Source: JAFDWI01 sp963764215 | GTDB lineage: Bacteria > Actinomycetota > Acidimicrobiia > Acidimicrobiales > Iamiaceae | Direction of reading: 5' to 3' | Length of the DNA stretch: 64,000 bases | Assembly: GCA_963764215.1 (NCBI GenBank) | Contig: CAVXRS010000008.1 | Coordinates: 1-64,000, forward strand | The notes under the pieces: model-generated | Database searches by the model: none | Told to the model about the DNA's origin: nothing | The model's input: the letters and a program-made list of their open reading frames with translations, nothing else | Translations under genes and position numbers: made by a program | Shown: one piece after another, positions 8,748 to 16,614 of the stretch | Numbering within the stretch: position 1 is the first letter of the stretch | How the letters are laid out: the number at the start of each line of letters is the position of its first letter

Positions 8748-9854
8748 TCAGGAGACCCGCACGGGCATGAGCAGGTACAGGAATGCCGAGGAGTCCGACG
8801 AGCGCATGACCGCCGGTTTGAGTGCATCGAGTGTCGACAGGGTCACCTCGTCACCGGTGGCGATCTCGATGCCGTCCAACAGGTAGTCCGGATTGAACGC
8901 CACGGTCAGCTCGTCACCCCGGAACTGGGCATCGACCGCTTCGGAAGCCTGACCGACGTCCTGGGTGACCGCCACCAGCTCGAGCCCGTCGGTCGACATC
9001 GTCAGTCGGACCGGCGTGCCTTCGCGGGCCATCAACTTGACGCGACGCACCGCTTCCGCGAGCACCTCGCGGGACACGGTCAATTCGTTCGGATACTCCG
9101 AGGGGATCAACTGGCGGTAGTTCGGGAACTCGCCTTCGATGAGCCTCGTGGTCAGACGCGTCGTGGATGATTCGCCGACCACTTCGAACGAAGCGTCACG
9201 CTCGGACAGACGCAGGGTCAACGACGACGACGGACCGAGCAGCCGTTCGACCTCACGCAGCGCACGGGAAGGCACGAGCACCCGCTGTTCGTCGCCCAAC
9301 ACCCCGACGCCGGCGACGTCACGTACCGCCAGGCGGTAGGAGTCGGTGGCGACGAGCCGGATGCCGTCACCTTCGGATGCGAAGAGCACGCCGGTCAGGA
9401 TCGGACGAGCGTCGTCACCGGACGCGGCGGGCACGACCTGCCGCAACGCATCCGAGAGCACGTCCGGATCCAGGGTGACCGACGAATCGGCCAGTTCGGG
9501 CAGGTTCGGGAACTCCTCGGCGGGCAGGGTGCGGATCGTCGAGTTGAACCGGCCGGAGGAGATCGCGAACTCGCCATCGGTGACTGAACAGGAAACCGCC
9601 CCCGACTGGAGCGACCGGGCCACGTCCTGGGCGATCCGGGCGGGCACCACGGTGACCCCGTCGTCGGATCCGTCCACGTCGATGGTGACACTGATCCACA
9701 GCTCCACGTCGGTACCGGTCACCACCAGTTTGGAACCGGTCAGCTCGAGTCGGACCCCCGAGAGCACCGGGAGCGCGCCGCCGCGGTTGGCCGCGGCACG
9801 TCCGGCAGCGGCGAGCGCCTCGGCGAGTAGATCACGTTCGCAACGGAACTTCAC
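8748..9854 (-). CDS. dnaN: DNA polymerase III beta subunit (sliding clamp)
   Basis: A 368-residue protein of normal clamp length. It forms the ring that tethers DNA polymerase III to the template. Recognisable clamp segments are MKFRCERDLLAEALAAAGRA at the start, the middle-domain pattern FKFNSTIRTLPAEEFPNLPE-like (here RFNSTIRTLPAEEFPNLPE), LVATDSYRLAVRDV, and the C-terminal YLLDGIEIATGDEVTL with the ending YLLMPVRVS, which matches the typical YLIMPMR(L/V) tail. It lies between dnaA and recF with the usual spacing; the 282-base gap to dnaA holds the likely origin. Confidence 0.97.
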   Translation of the reverse strand: MKFRCERDLLAEALAAAGRAAANRGGALPVLSGVRLELTGSKLVVTGTDVELWISVTIDVDGSDDGVTVVPARIAQDVARSLQSGAVSCSVTDGEFAISSGRFNSTIRTLPAEEFPNLPELADSSVTLDPDVLSDALRQVVPAASGDDARPILTGVLFASEGDGIRLVATDSYRLAVRDVAGVGVLGDEQRVLVPSRALREVERLLGPSSSLTLRLSERDASFEVVGESSTTRLTTRLIEGEFPNYRQLIPSEYPNELTVSREVLAEAVRRVKLMAREGTPVRLTMSTDGLELVAVTQDVGQASEAVDAQFRGDELTVAFNPDYLLDGIEIATGDEVTLSTLDALKPAVMRSSDSSAFLYLLMPVRVS

Positions 9855-10136
9855 GTTGTCCCCACTTCCTCTTCTGAATGTTCTGACAAAAAGACGTTGT
9901 AGTGGTGGTAGGGGCTGTGGACTGTGGACGATCCGGGATCAGCCCAGTCCGGGGGCAATTTTGTCGTCCCCGACCGATCCACAGTCTTCCACATGGTCTC
10001 CCCCGACCGGTGCAGACGGCCGTGGACGACGGGAGGTTGTCCACGCTGGTGTCCACGGGATCGTCCCCACCGGGCAACCATGGCTGAGCGGGTCGTTTGC
10101 GCGGGGTGTCCACACCCCCGTCGAGGACACATTCGC
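9855..10136. other. oriC: Probable chromosomal origin (oriC) with DnaA-box-like sites
   Basis: The 282-base gap between dnaA and dnaN holds many near matches to the actinobacterial DnaA box TTGTCCACA on both strands. These include TTGTCCCCA (9856-9864), TGTGGACGA (9923-9931, reverse), TCTTCCACA (9985-9993), TTGTCCACG (10037-10045), GTGTCCACG (10049-10057) and GTGTCCACA (10106-10114). Several are one mismatch from consensus. An AT-richer stretch at 9876-9903 could be the unwinding element. In Streptomyces and Mycobacterium oriC is in this same gap. None of the boxes is perfect, so the exact origin extent is inferred. Confidence 0.75.
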
Positions 10137-11513
10137 TCAGGTGCCCTTGCGGACCGTGGTCATCAGCTCGGTGACCTGGTCGAAGATCTGACGGCGTTCC
10201 TTCATGAGGTTGCCGATCTTGTCGACCGCGTGCATCACCGTGGTGTGGTCCCGCCCCCCGAACGCCCGGGCGATCGTGGGGTACGACAGATCAGTGGTCT
10301 CACGGATCACGTACATCGCCACCTGTCGGGCCAGCACCAGGGGGCGCTGGCGGGACTTGCCCTTCAGCTCGTCGACCGTGAAGCGGTACATCTCGGCCGT
10401 GGCGTCGAGGATGACCTCGGGGGTGAGTGGGCGCTCCTTGCGGTCGCCGAGCTCGGTGGCGAGCACCTGTTCGGCGAGGGAGACGGTGAGCGGTTCGTGG
10501 GTGAGGCTGGAATACGCGGTGACGCGGTTCAGAGCGCCTTCGAGCTCGCGGATGTTGTCGGCGATGTTCGCGCCGATGAACTCGAGCACCTCGTCGGGGA
10601 TCTCGATGCTCTCGGACTCGGCCTTGCGACGCAGGATCGCCAGCCGCGTTTCCAGATCGGGTCGTTGGATGTCGGTGATCAGGCCCATCTTGAACCGACT
10701 CCGGAGACGGTTCTCGATCTTGCCGATGGCGTCGGGAGGACGGTCCGAGGACAACACGATCTGGCGGTTCGCCTGGTGGAGCGCGTTGAACGTGTGAAAG
10801 AACTCGACCTGGGTCTCCTCGCGCCCTTCGATGAACTGGATGTCGTCGACGAGCAGCACCTGGACGTCTCGGTAGCGACGCTTGAACTGTTCGGCCTTGC
10901 CCTCACCGGCACGTACGGCATCGACGAATTCGGAGAGGAACGTCTCACTGGAGACGTACCGCACGGTGAAGTCCGGGTAGTTCTCCATGACGTAGTGCGC
11001 GATCGCCTGGAGGAGGTGGGTCTTGCCGAGGCCGGCGTCGCCGTAGATGAACAACGGGTTGTAGTTCTTGCCCGGCTTCTCGGCGACCGCCAGGGCCGCG
11101 GCGTGGGCGAAGCGGTTGGACGGTCCCGCCACGAACGTCGAGAACGTGTAGCGGTGCGGTTCGATGGGAAGATCGGTGGTGTCCGAAAGCTCCGGAGCGT
11201 CGCTCGGCGCCGGAGGTTCCGAGCGCTCGTCGGTCGCCACGGAGAGCGGGTCTGACGGTTCGTCCTCGATGGGTGCCACACCGTCGACGCGGACTTCCAG
11301 GCCCAAGGGCTCTCCGGTCGCGTCCGCGAGGCAGTCGAGGACCAGGGACTCGTAGGTGCCGGCGATCCGGTCGCGGCTGAGGGAGTTCGGCACGGTGACG
11401 GTGAGCACCGAACCTTCCATGGCGACTGCACGCGCATCATGGAACGTCGAGCGCCAGACCGCGTCGGAGACCTGCGGACGGAGCAGGTCACAACACGTCG
11501 TCCACACGTCCAT
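10137..11513 (-). CDS. dnaA: Chromosomal replication initiator protein DnaA
   Basis: DnaA binds DnaA boxes and opens the origin. The protein (458 residues from ATG 11513) has the N-terminal DnaB-interaction domain, a Pro/Glu/Ser-rich linker (about 80-120), then the AAA+ core with Walker A GDAGLGKT, Walker B LLVDDIQFIEG and sensor motifs. The C-terminal DNA-binding helix-turn-helix carries the signature IARAFGGRDHTTVMHAVDKI. A GTG at 11525 would add four residues. ATG 11513 is preferred because AGGTGG lies about 7 bases upstream of it. It is divergent from rpmH/rnpA and flanked on both sides by DnaA-box-like sites, suggesting self-regulation. Confidence 0.97.
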   Translation of the reverse strand: MDVWTTCCDLLRPQVSDAVWRSTFHDARAVAMEGSVLTVTVPNSLSRDRIAGTYESLVLDCLADATGEPLGLEVRVDGVAPIEDEPSDPLSVATDERSEPPAPSDAPELSDTTDLPIEPHRYTFSTFVAGPSNRFAHAAALAVAEKPGKNYNPLFIYGDAGLGKTHLLQAIAHYVMENYPDFTVRYVSSETFLSEFVDAVRAGEGKAEQFKRRYRDVQVLLVDDIQFIEGREETQVEFFHTFNALHQANRQIVLSSDRPPDAIGKIENRLRSRFKMGLITDIQRPDLETRLAILRRKAESESIEIPDEVLEFIGANIADNIRELEGALNRVTAYSSLTHEPLTVSLAEQVLATELGDRKERPLTPEVILDATAEMYRFTVDELKGKSRQRPLVLARQVAMYVIRETTDLSYPTIARAFGGRDHTTVMHAVDKIGNLMKERRQIFDQVTELMTTVRKGT

Positions 11514-11525
11514 CGGGTGTACCAC

Positions 11526-11891
11526 CTGGGATTATTCCCTCACTTTCGCTGTGAAAACCACAACCGAATCCACAGGTGTGGAAAAGGGTGGTGTCAACCG
11601 TCACGGCCCGGGTTTCACCGGAGGTGGATCGAGCCGCAGAATGGGGTAGCTCAGCAAAGGTAGCACCCCGTGTCCACAGGCGCAGGTTGTGTCGACTCGT
11701 CTCCGGTTGCCCATGACCGGGCTCGCCCCCTATCGTGGAGTGGTCCGGACTCCGGCTCGCTCGAGCGAGCTGCAGTGGGTCGTGGGCCATGGCATCCCGA
11801 TCACTTGATCGTACCGACGGGATGTCGCTCGAATTCGTCGATTTCGTCGGTTCCCCGTGGTCCGACGGCGCCGCCGGGAAGCCGGTGAGCA
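11526..11891. promoter_or_regulatory. dnaA-rpmH intergenic region with DnaA-box-like sites
   Basis: A 366-base divergent gap that must hold the promoters of dnaA (leftward) and of rpmH-rnpA-yidD-yidC (rightward). DnaA-box-like sites are GAATCCACA (11566-11574), TGTGGAAAA (11577-11585, reverse) and GTGTCCACA (11670-11678). A bulged hairpin GGGGTAGCT...AGCACCCC lies at about 11644-11669. TTGCCC followed 18 bases later by TATCGT, near 11708-11737, could be the rightward promoter. No clear gene is seen. It may be a second part of a bipartite origin or simply the autoregulated dnaA promoter. Confidence 0.5.
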
Positions 11892-12377
11892 GTGAGAGGC
11901 AGTCGTGAAACGTACCTACCAACCCAGTGTCCGAAAGCGTGCTCGTCGCCATGGTTTCCGGCACCGCATGTCCACTCGGGCCGGCCGTTCGATCGTCCGG
12001 TCCCGACGCCGCCGCGGTCGATCGCGGTTGTCGGCCTGATCGAACGGGTCTCGGACCGTGGGTCCTTCGTCGCGCTGCGACGCCCGAAGCGCCGCCTCAG
12101 CGCGGGCCCGGTGCGTCTCGCCTGGGTTCCCGATCCTCTCGGGCGCCGACGGGTGGCCTACGCGCTGTCCCGCCGCACCGGGAACGCGGTCGTGCGGAAC
12201 CGCATCCGGCGACGCCTGCGGAGCGTGTTCATGATGCTCGAAACGTCTGCAGATGTCGCCTTTCCTGCGGGAACGTACCTGATCAGTGCCACCCGCGAGG
12301 CGGCGACGGCACCCCATGGCGTCCTGGTGGCCGCAGTCCGAGAACTGCTGGACGACCTGGCGAGGAGCATCCGCTGA
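11892..12377 (+). CDS. rnpA: RNase P protein component, start upstream of and enclosing rpmH
   Basis: RnpA is the protein cofactor of RNase P, which matures tRNA 5' ends. The conserved part begins near VVGLIERVSDRGSFVALRRP. It includes RVAYALSRRTGNAVVRNRIRRRLR, whose RxxxxRNRxxRRxR core is the RNR motif of the family. Between rpmH and this domain there is no in-frame ATG, GTG or TTG. The nearest one upstream is GTG 11892, 13 bases before the rpmH start. Read from there, RnpA has 161 residues with a novel N-terminal extension of about 45, and rpmH lies wholly inside it in another frame. Thermus has this arrangement. A sequencing indel or a rare start (CTG near 12036) are alternatives. Confidence 0.85.
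   Translation: MRGSRETYLPTQCPKACSSPWFPAPHVHSGRPFDRPVPTPPRSIAVVGLIERVSDRGSFVALRRPKRRLSAGPVRLAWVPDPLGRRRVAYALSRRTGNAVVRNRIRRRLRSVFMMLETSADVAFPAGTYLISATREAATAPHGVLVAAVRELLDDLARSIR
11905..12039 (+). CDS. rpmH: 50S ribosomal protein L34
   Basis: A 44-residue basic protein, KRTYQPSVRKRARRHGFRHR at the start and RSRRRRGRSRLSA at the end, a clear bL34. The start is GTG 11905 with GAGAGG 6-11 bases upstream. It is part of the large ribosomal subunit and packs near domain I of 23S rRNA. It is the first gene of the rightward origin operon, as usual, but it lies entirely within the rnpA reading frame (shifted by one base). That would tie the translation of the two. Confidence 0.97.
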   Translation: MKRTYQPSVRKRARRHGFRHRMSTRAGRSIVRSRRRRGRSRLSA

Positions 12378-12577
12378 TGCGTCCATCCGAGCGTTCCGTG
12401 GTGGTCCGCATCCTCCAGGCCCCCATCAGGGCCTATCAGGCGGCGCGTGCCGGTCGACCCTCGCCCTGTCGTTACACCCCGAGCTGCTCGACCTACGCCC
12501 TGGAGGCGCTCGAAACCCATGGGGCACTGCGCGGCGGTTGGCTCGCCATTCGGCGGCTGGGGCGCTGTCACCCCTAG
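12377..12577 (+). CDS. yidD: Membrane protein insertion efficiency factor YidD, truncated by TAG
   Basis: YidD is a small amphipathic protein that assists YidC. The sequence has the family core: RAYQAARAGRPSPCRYTPSCSTYALEAL with the paired cysteines, then GGWLAIRRLGRCHP. The ATG at 12377 overlaps the rnpA stop (TGATG). The frame stops at TAG 12575-12577, exactly where the family has Trp in CHPW. Continuing in frame gives GGHGWDPVPERKAI and a TGA at 12620-12622, immediately before the yidC ATG. The ancestral gene was therefore about 81 codons, and TGG became TAG by a single change, through mutation or base-call error. The protein as read lacks the last 14 residues. Confidence 0.9.
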   Translation: MRPSERSVVVRILQAPIRAYQAARAGRPSPCRYTPSCSTYALEALETHGALRGGWLAIRRLGRCHP

Positions 12578-12622
12578 GGTGGCCATGGATGGGATCCCGT
12601 CCCGGAACGGAAAGCGATCTGA

Positions 12623-13975
12623 ATGTTCGGCATCCTCGCTCGACTCCTCGAGATCCTCTATTCGATCTGGCCATCTTATGGTGGTTCGATCATCTTGTTC
12701 ACGATCGTGATCATGATCGTCTTGGCGCCGCTGACGTTCAAGAGCACCCGGTCGATGCTGGCGATGCAAGCACTGCAGCCAGAGGTCAAGAAGCTTCAGA
12801 ATCGGTACAAGGACGACCGTCAGAAGCTCAACGAAGAGATGATGAAGTTCTACCGGGAGAACAAGATATCTCCCTTGGGTGGATGTCTCCCGATGCTCAT
12901 CCAGCTTCCGGTGTTCTTCATCCTCTACGAAGTGCTCTACAAGCTCACGTTGCGTGGTCCGTTCGGAATGGACCTCGGACATTCGGCGGCCTGTTCCGCG
13001 AACGGCGTGAATCTCTGTACATCAAATGGGAACTACGCCAACGCAGGGTTCTTCGACCCCGCGTATCTCAAGCACTCCTCGCAGCTCTACCAGGATCTCA
13101 CCCACACCCGGGTCATGGATTTCCTCGGGATCGATCTTTCCCAGAACGCGATGAGCTCTTTCAGCAGAGGCCTTGCTCACGCGTTGCCCTATATTGTCAT
13201 GGTTCTGATCGTCATCGGGCTTACTTATCTGCAGCAGCAACAGATTCAAAGTCGCCAGCCGAACAAGAGCGACCAGAATCCGACACAACAGCTCACGATG
13301 AAGATCATGCCGATCGTTATGGGCTTCATCTATATCGTGATTCCTGCCGGGGTCGTTTTGTATTTCCTCGTCTCGTCATTGTTCCGTATCGGCCAACAGT
13401 CGATGGTCACGCGCACCTTTTACACCGGTCCGAACGCGGTTGCCATCCCGACGACGGCAACGGAAGAGGACGATGCCGAGGAGAAGCCCCCGAAGAGTTT
13501 CTGGGACCAGTTCAAGCCGTCGACGAACGCACTCCCCCAGGTCGGCAAGAAGGCGGCGGCGGCACGGAAGGGCACGACGACCACCGCCGAGCGGTCGAAG
13601 GCTGCCGGCGGGTCGGCCAAGTCCGGTGGGTCGGGTCGAACCAGGACGTCCGGTTCGGGGACGAAGTCGAAGCGACCACGACCCGGGGCCTCGTCGGGTT
13701 CGAGCGGGAAGAGCGCGACGAAGAAGGCTTCGGGTTCGGCCCCGAAGAAACGCAAGCCGTCCGATGGCAGTCGGTCGCGGAGCGGGGCGAACGGTGGCTC
13801 CGGTGCGAAGGGAAGCGGTCGGAACGGTGGAGACCAGCACAAGAAGCGTCCCCCGGAGGCGAGTGGGCCGAACGCGAGTGATGCGTCCCAGAAGCGGAAG
13901 CCACCGAGCCGATCCGCGCCGAGCAGGAAGGCGCCGAGCAGGAAGGCGCCGGGACGACCCGACGACAAGGATTGA
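12623..13975 (+). CDS. yidC: Membrane protein insertase YidC/Oxa1
   Basis: A 450-residue insertase that places proteins into the inner membrane, alone or with SecYEG. The N-terminal helix (residues 1-40) is followed by the cytoplasmic hairpin (QNRYKDDRQKLNEEMMKFYR) and the conserved GGCLPMLIQLPVFFILYEVL. Two or three further membrane helices follow (ALPYIVMVLIVIGLTYLQQQ; IMPIVMGFIYIVIPAGVVLY). It is the short Gram-positive form without the large periplasmic domain. The C-terminal 150 residues are a Lys/Ser/Gly-rich basic tail, probably disordered and ribosome- or RNA-binding. It starts directly after the in-frame end of yidD and ends 1 base before jag. Confidence 0.97.
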   Translation: MFGILARLLEILYSIWPSYGGSIILFTIVIMIVLAPLTFKSTRSMLAMQALQPEVKKLQNRYKDDRQKLNEEMMKFYRENKISPLGGCLPMLIQLPVFFILYEVLYKLTLRGPFGMDLGHSAACSANGVNLCTSNGNYANAGFFDPAYLKHSSQLYQDLTHTRVMDFLGIDLSQNAMSSFSRGLAHALPYIVMVLIVIGLTYLQQQQIQSRQPNKSDQNPTQQLTMKIMPIVMGFIYIVIPAGVVLYFLVSSLFRIGQQSMVTRTFYTGPNAVAIPTTATEEDDAEEKPPKSFWDQFKPSTNALPQVGKKAAAARKGTTTTAERSKAAGGSAKSGGSGRTRTSGSGTKSKRPRPGASSGSSGKSATKKASGSAPKKRKPSDGSRSRSGANGGSGAKGSGRNGGDQHKKRPPEASGPNASDASQKRKPPSRSAPSRKAPSRKAPGRPDDKD

Positions 13976-13976
13976 C

Positions 13977-14852
13977 ATGGAATGGATTGAGGTCATCGGA
14001 AAGACCGTGGAAGGAGCAAAAGAGTCGGCCCTCGACAAACTCGGGGTGGGCCACGACGAGGCGGAATTCGTCGTCGTCGACGAACCACGAAAAGGGCTCT
14101 TCCGCCAGACACGCGGCACCGCCCGAGTCCGCGCACGGGTCATCCCGCGCACGCCACCGGCGAAAGTCGAGCGGAGAAGTCGACGCCCCAAAGCCGATGG
14201 TGGCCGCGGCGACGGGCAGCAATCGAAGTCGCGATCCAAAGGTGGTTCCAAGAAGCGATCGAGCGGCGATGAGCCGAACGGCGTGAAGCAGTCCTCCCGT
14301 TCGGAGGAGTCCGGCCAGACGTCGGATCGTTCGAACGACAGATCCGGAAGATCCCGGAAGGAAGAAGGTGCGAAGATGGTGATGACACTGGATGAGCAGA
14401 TTGGTGCCGCCGAGGCATTCCTCACCGGATTGCTCGAGGAGATGGGCATCAGCGGCCAGGTCACCTCGACGCGAACTGATGAGGCGAACGCGCACGTCAA
14501 TGTGGAAGGCGACGACCTCGGACTGCTGATCGGTCCTGGCGGTGCGACCATGAACGCACTTCAGGATCTGACGCGCGTGGCGCTCCAGAAGCAGGCCGCC
14601 GGATCCTGGGAGGGCCATGTCCATGTCGACGTCAACGGCTACCGGGCCCGTCGGCGCGAGGCCCTGGTGCGCTTCGTCGAGCAAGTGGCCGATGATGTGC
14701 GGACATCGGGAAAGGCGAAGGCCCTCGAACCGATGGCGTCGTCGGACCGCAAGATCGTCCACGACACCGTGAACGCCATCGAGGGCGTCCACACCTCGTC
14801 AGAAGGCTACGATCCCAAGCGGTGGGTCAAGATCTCGCCTGAGGAATCCTGA
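13977..14852 (+). CDS. jag: RNA-binding protein Jag/KhpB (Jag_N, KH, R3H)
   Basis: A 291-residue protein. The start, EWIEVIGKTVEGAKESALDKLG, is the Jag_N domain. A charged, probably disordered linker (about 60-135) follows. Next comes a KH domain with the GPGGATMNALQDLTRVAL loop (LIGPGGxT), then an R3H domain containing DRKIVHDTVN, where Arg and His are spaced three apart. KhpB binds many RNAs and affects cell division and elongation in Gram-positive bacteria. It stands between yidC and rsmG as in most bacteria. The ATG at 13977 begins 1 base after the yidC stop codon, so the two are probably co-translated. Confidence 0.95.
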   Translation: MEWIEVIGKTVEGAKESALDKLGVGHDEAEFVVVDEPRKGLFRQTRGTARVRARVIPRTPPAKVERRSRRPKADGGRGDGQQSKSRSKGGSKKRSSGDEPNGVKQSSRSEESGQTSDRSNDRSGRSRKEEGAKMVMTLDEQIGAAEAFLTGLLEEMGISGQVTSTRTDEANAHVNVEGDDLGLLIGPGGATMNALQDLTRVALQKQAAGSWEGHVHVDVNGYRARRREALVRFVEQVADDVRTSGKAKALEPMASSDRKIVHDTVNAIEGVHTSSEGYDPKRWVKISPEES

Positions 14853-14863
14853 GCTTCGCGGGG

Positions 14864-15493
14864 ATGGTCCGCCGGCCGGCCGGGCAGGATCTGGGGGCCG
14901 TCCTCGAGCGCTCCCGGACCCTCGGTTTTCTCGGGCCCGGTCCGGTCTCCGACCACATCGTCCATGCACGTGGACTGTGCACGGCGATCCCCGAGGGTGC
15001 CGGCACCTTTGTCGATCTGGGTTCGGGTGGGGGCATTCCCGGGTTGGTGGTGGCAATGGATCGGCCGGATCTGCATGGCGTCCTGCTGGAGGCGTCGGTT
15101 CGACGCGGCGCATTCCTCGAGCAGGCGATTGGAGACCTGGGCCTCGGCGATCGGTTGTCGCTGATCGTTCAGCGTGCTGAAGAAGCGGGACATCGAACCG
15201 ACCTCCGAGGGACGTTCGACGTTGTGGTGGCTCGGAGTTTCGGGCGCCCGGCCGTGGTAGCCGAGTGCGGCGCCCCATTGCTTCGCCTGGGCGGTCATCT
15301 CATCGTGAGTGACCCGCCCCAAGGCGTGCACGCCGATCAGCGGTGGCCTGCCGACGATCTTGCTGTGCTGGGCCTTCGCGTCGTCGAACGGCGGACCATC
15401 CACCCTGCTTGGACCGACCTGATCCTTGCTCGCCGATGCCCCGGTCGATTTCCTCGTCGCGTTGGCGTTCCGGCCAAGCGTCCGCTGTTCTGA
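14864..15493 (+). CDS. rsmG: 16S rRNA (guanine-N7) methyltransferase RsmG
   Basis: RsmG (GidB) methylates G527 of 16S rRNA using S-adenosylmethionine. The 209-residue protein has FVDLGSGGGIPGLVVAM (motif I), LLEASVRRGAFLEQAI (post-I) and VVVARSFGRPAVVAECGAPLL, all in the family order. It follows jag by 11 bases and precedes the parS/parA region, the standard arrangement. The N terminus is slightly short, since many homologues start 20-30 residues earlier. A GTG or other start inside jag is not obvious, so ATG 14864 is kept. Confidence 0.93.
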   Translation: MVRRPAGQDLGAVLERSRTLGFLGPGPVSDHIVHARGLCTAIPEGAGTFVDLGSGGGIPGLVVAMDRPDLHGVLLEASVRRGAFLEQAIGDLGLGDRLSLIVQRAEEAGHRTDLRGTFDVVVARSFGRPAVVAECGAPLLRLGGHLIVSDPPQGVHADQRWPADDLAVLGLRVVERRTIHPAWTDLILARRCPGRFPRRVGVPAKRPLF

Positions 15494-15501
15494 CGTGCCG
15501 G

Positions 15502-15517
15502 GGTTTCACGTGAAACG
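15502..15517. promoter_or_regulatory. parS: parS centromere site 1
   Basis: GGTTTCACGTGAAACG: the 14-base core GTTTCACGTGAAAC is a perfect palindrome and matches the parS consensus TGTTTCACGTGAAACA at 14 of 16 positions. ParB binds such sites and spreads, and ParA then moves the origin. It lies 9 bases past the rsmG stop. Confidence 0.92.
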
Positions 15518-15547
15518 TCTGCGGCCTACCACTCCCTGACCGAGCGT

Positions 15548-15563
15548 TGTTTCACGTGAAAGT
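15548..15563. promoter_or_regulatory. parS: parS centromere site 2 (imperfect)
   Basis: TGTTTCACGTGAAAGT matches the parS consensus at all but the last two positions. It is 46 bases from site 1, roughly 4.4 helical turns. The palindrome is broken at its right end, so binding may be weaker. Confidence 0.88.
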
Positions 15564-15592
15564 CGGGGTCGGTCGTGTCCCCGAGTGGGCGT

Positions 15593-15608
15593 TGTTTCAC
15601 GTGAAACG
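15593..15608. promoter_or_regulatory. parS: parS centromere site 3
   Basis: TGTTTCACGTGAAACG matches the parS consensus except at the final base. It is 45 bases from site 2, so the three sites are evenly spaced over about 107 bases directly upstream of parA. They could also let ParB regulate the parAB promoter (inference). Confidence 0.93.
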
Positions 15609-15717
15609 TGAAATTTGTGCGAGAGTAGGCGGGAGAACTTGACCTGCCCGACGGGAACGGGCAGGATTGCCGGGTGCAGATTTCTGGCCCGTCTCAACCG
15701 CCTTGGAGGGGGGTTCG

Positions 15718-16614
15718 GTGAACGAACCGACCCCCTCGGAGCTCGTCGCCCCTCCCCCACCTACGGATCACGTTGGCGCCACTGAACCCGACGCAGCCAC
15801 AGCAGCAGGCGATGTTGCTCAACCCACCGATCCCCACCGGGTGCATCAGCTCCCGAGGTGGATCGCCGTGGCCAACCAGAAGGGCGGGGTCGGGAAGACG
15901 ACCACCGCCGTCAACCTCGGTGCCTGTCTTGCCGATTCGGGCTATCGCGTGCTGGTGGTCGATCTCGATCCACAGGGCAATGCCAGCACGGGTCTCGGGA
16001 TCAACATCCGAGGCCTCGACGCCTCCATGTACGACGTGATCATGCGGGACACCCCGATCGACGACGCCATCGAAGCCACGTCGATCAAAGGACTCTTCGT
16101 TGCGCCGTCCAGTCTCGACCTGGCAGGTGCCGAGATCGAACTGGTGCCGGCATTCAGCCGGGAGCTGAAGCTGCGCAACGCTCTTGCCGAGGTGCGTGAC
16201 GACTACGACTTCGTCTTCATCGATTGTCCCCCCTCCCTGGGCTTGTTGACGATCAACGCGCTCGCGGCTGCGCGCGAGGTCCTCGTTCCCATTCAGTGTG
16301 AGTACTATGCGCTCGAAGGCCTCGGACAGCTTTCGAACAACGTCGACCTGGTCCGCCGCGGGCTCAATGGAACGCTGGAGATCTCGACGATCGTCCTGGT
16401 GATGTACGACGCCCGCACGAAGCTCTCCGATCAGGTCGCGGACGAAGTCCGGGCGCATTTCGGCGATCGCGTTTGCCGGACCATGGTCCCACGAACGGTC
16501 CGACTGTCTGAAGCACCGTCCTTCGGTCAGCCGATCATCGCATTCGACTCGCGCTCACGGGGAGCGCTCGCCTACCGGGAACTGGCAAAGGAGATCATCA
16601 ATGGCTCGGCGTAG
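15718..16614 (+). CDS. parA: Chromosome partitioning ATPase ParA
   Basis: A 298-residue Walker-type ATPase that moves ParB-parS complexes along the nucleoid. The deviant Walker A NQKGGVGKTTTAVNLG is followed by VVDLDPQGNAS and FVFIDCPPSLG (Walker B). The tail VRLSEAPSFGQPIIAFD is typical of chromosomal ParA/Soj. The first 45 residues are a Pro/Thr-rich extension. GTG 15718 is chosen because GGAGGGG lies 5-11 bases upstream. It overlaps parB by 14 bases and is preceded by three parS sites. Confidence 0.96.
   Translation: MNEPTPSELVAPPPPTDHVGATEPDAATAAGDVAQPTDPHRVHQLPRWIAVANQKGGVGKTTTAVNLGACLADSGYRVLVVDLDPQGNASTGLGINIRGLDASMYDVIMRDTPIDDAIEATSIKGLFVAPSSLDLAGAEIELVPAFSRELKLRNALAEVRDDYDFVFIDCPPSLGLLTINALAAAREVLVPIQCEYYALEGLGQLSNNVDLVRRGLNGTLEISTIVLVMYDARTKLSDQVADEVRAHFGDRVCRTMVPRTVRLSEAPSFGQPIIAFDSRSRGALAYRELAKEIINGSA

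Noticed and set aside
9924..11255. A long plus-strand open frame opposite dnaA
   Set aside because: It covers the oriC gap and the dnaA antisense strand; high GC keeps stop codons rare and it shows no protein features.
11640..11670. A tRNA-like D-arm sequence (GTAGCTCAG...GGTAGC) upstream of rpmH
   Set aside because: No matching anticodon stem, T-arm or acceptor stem follows; it is better read as a small bulged hairpin in the promoter region.
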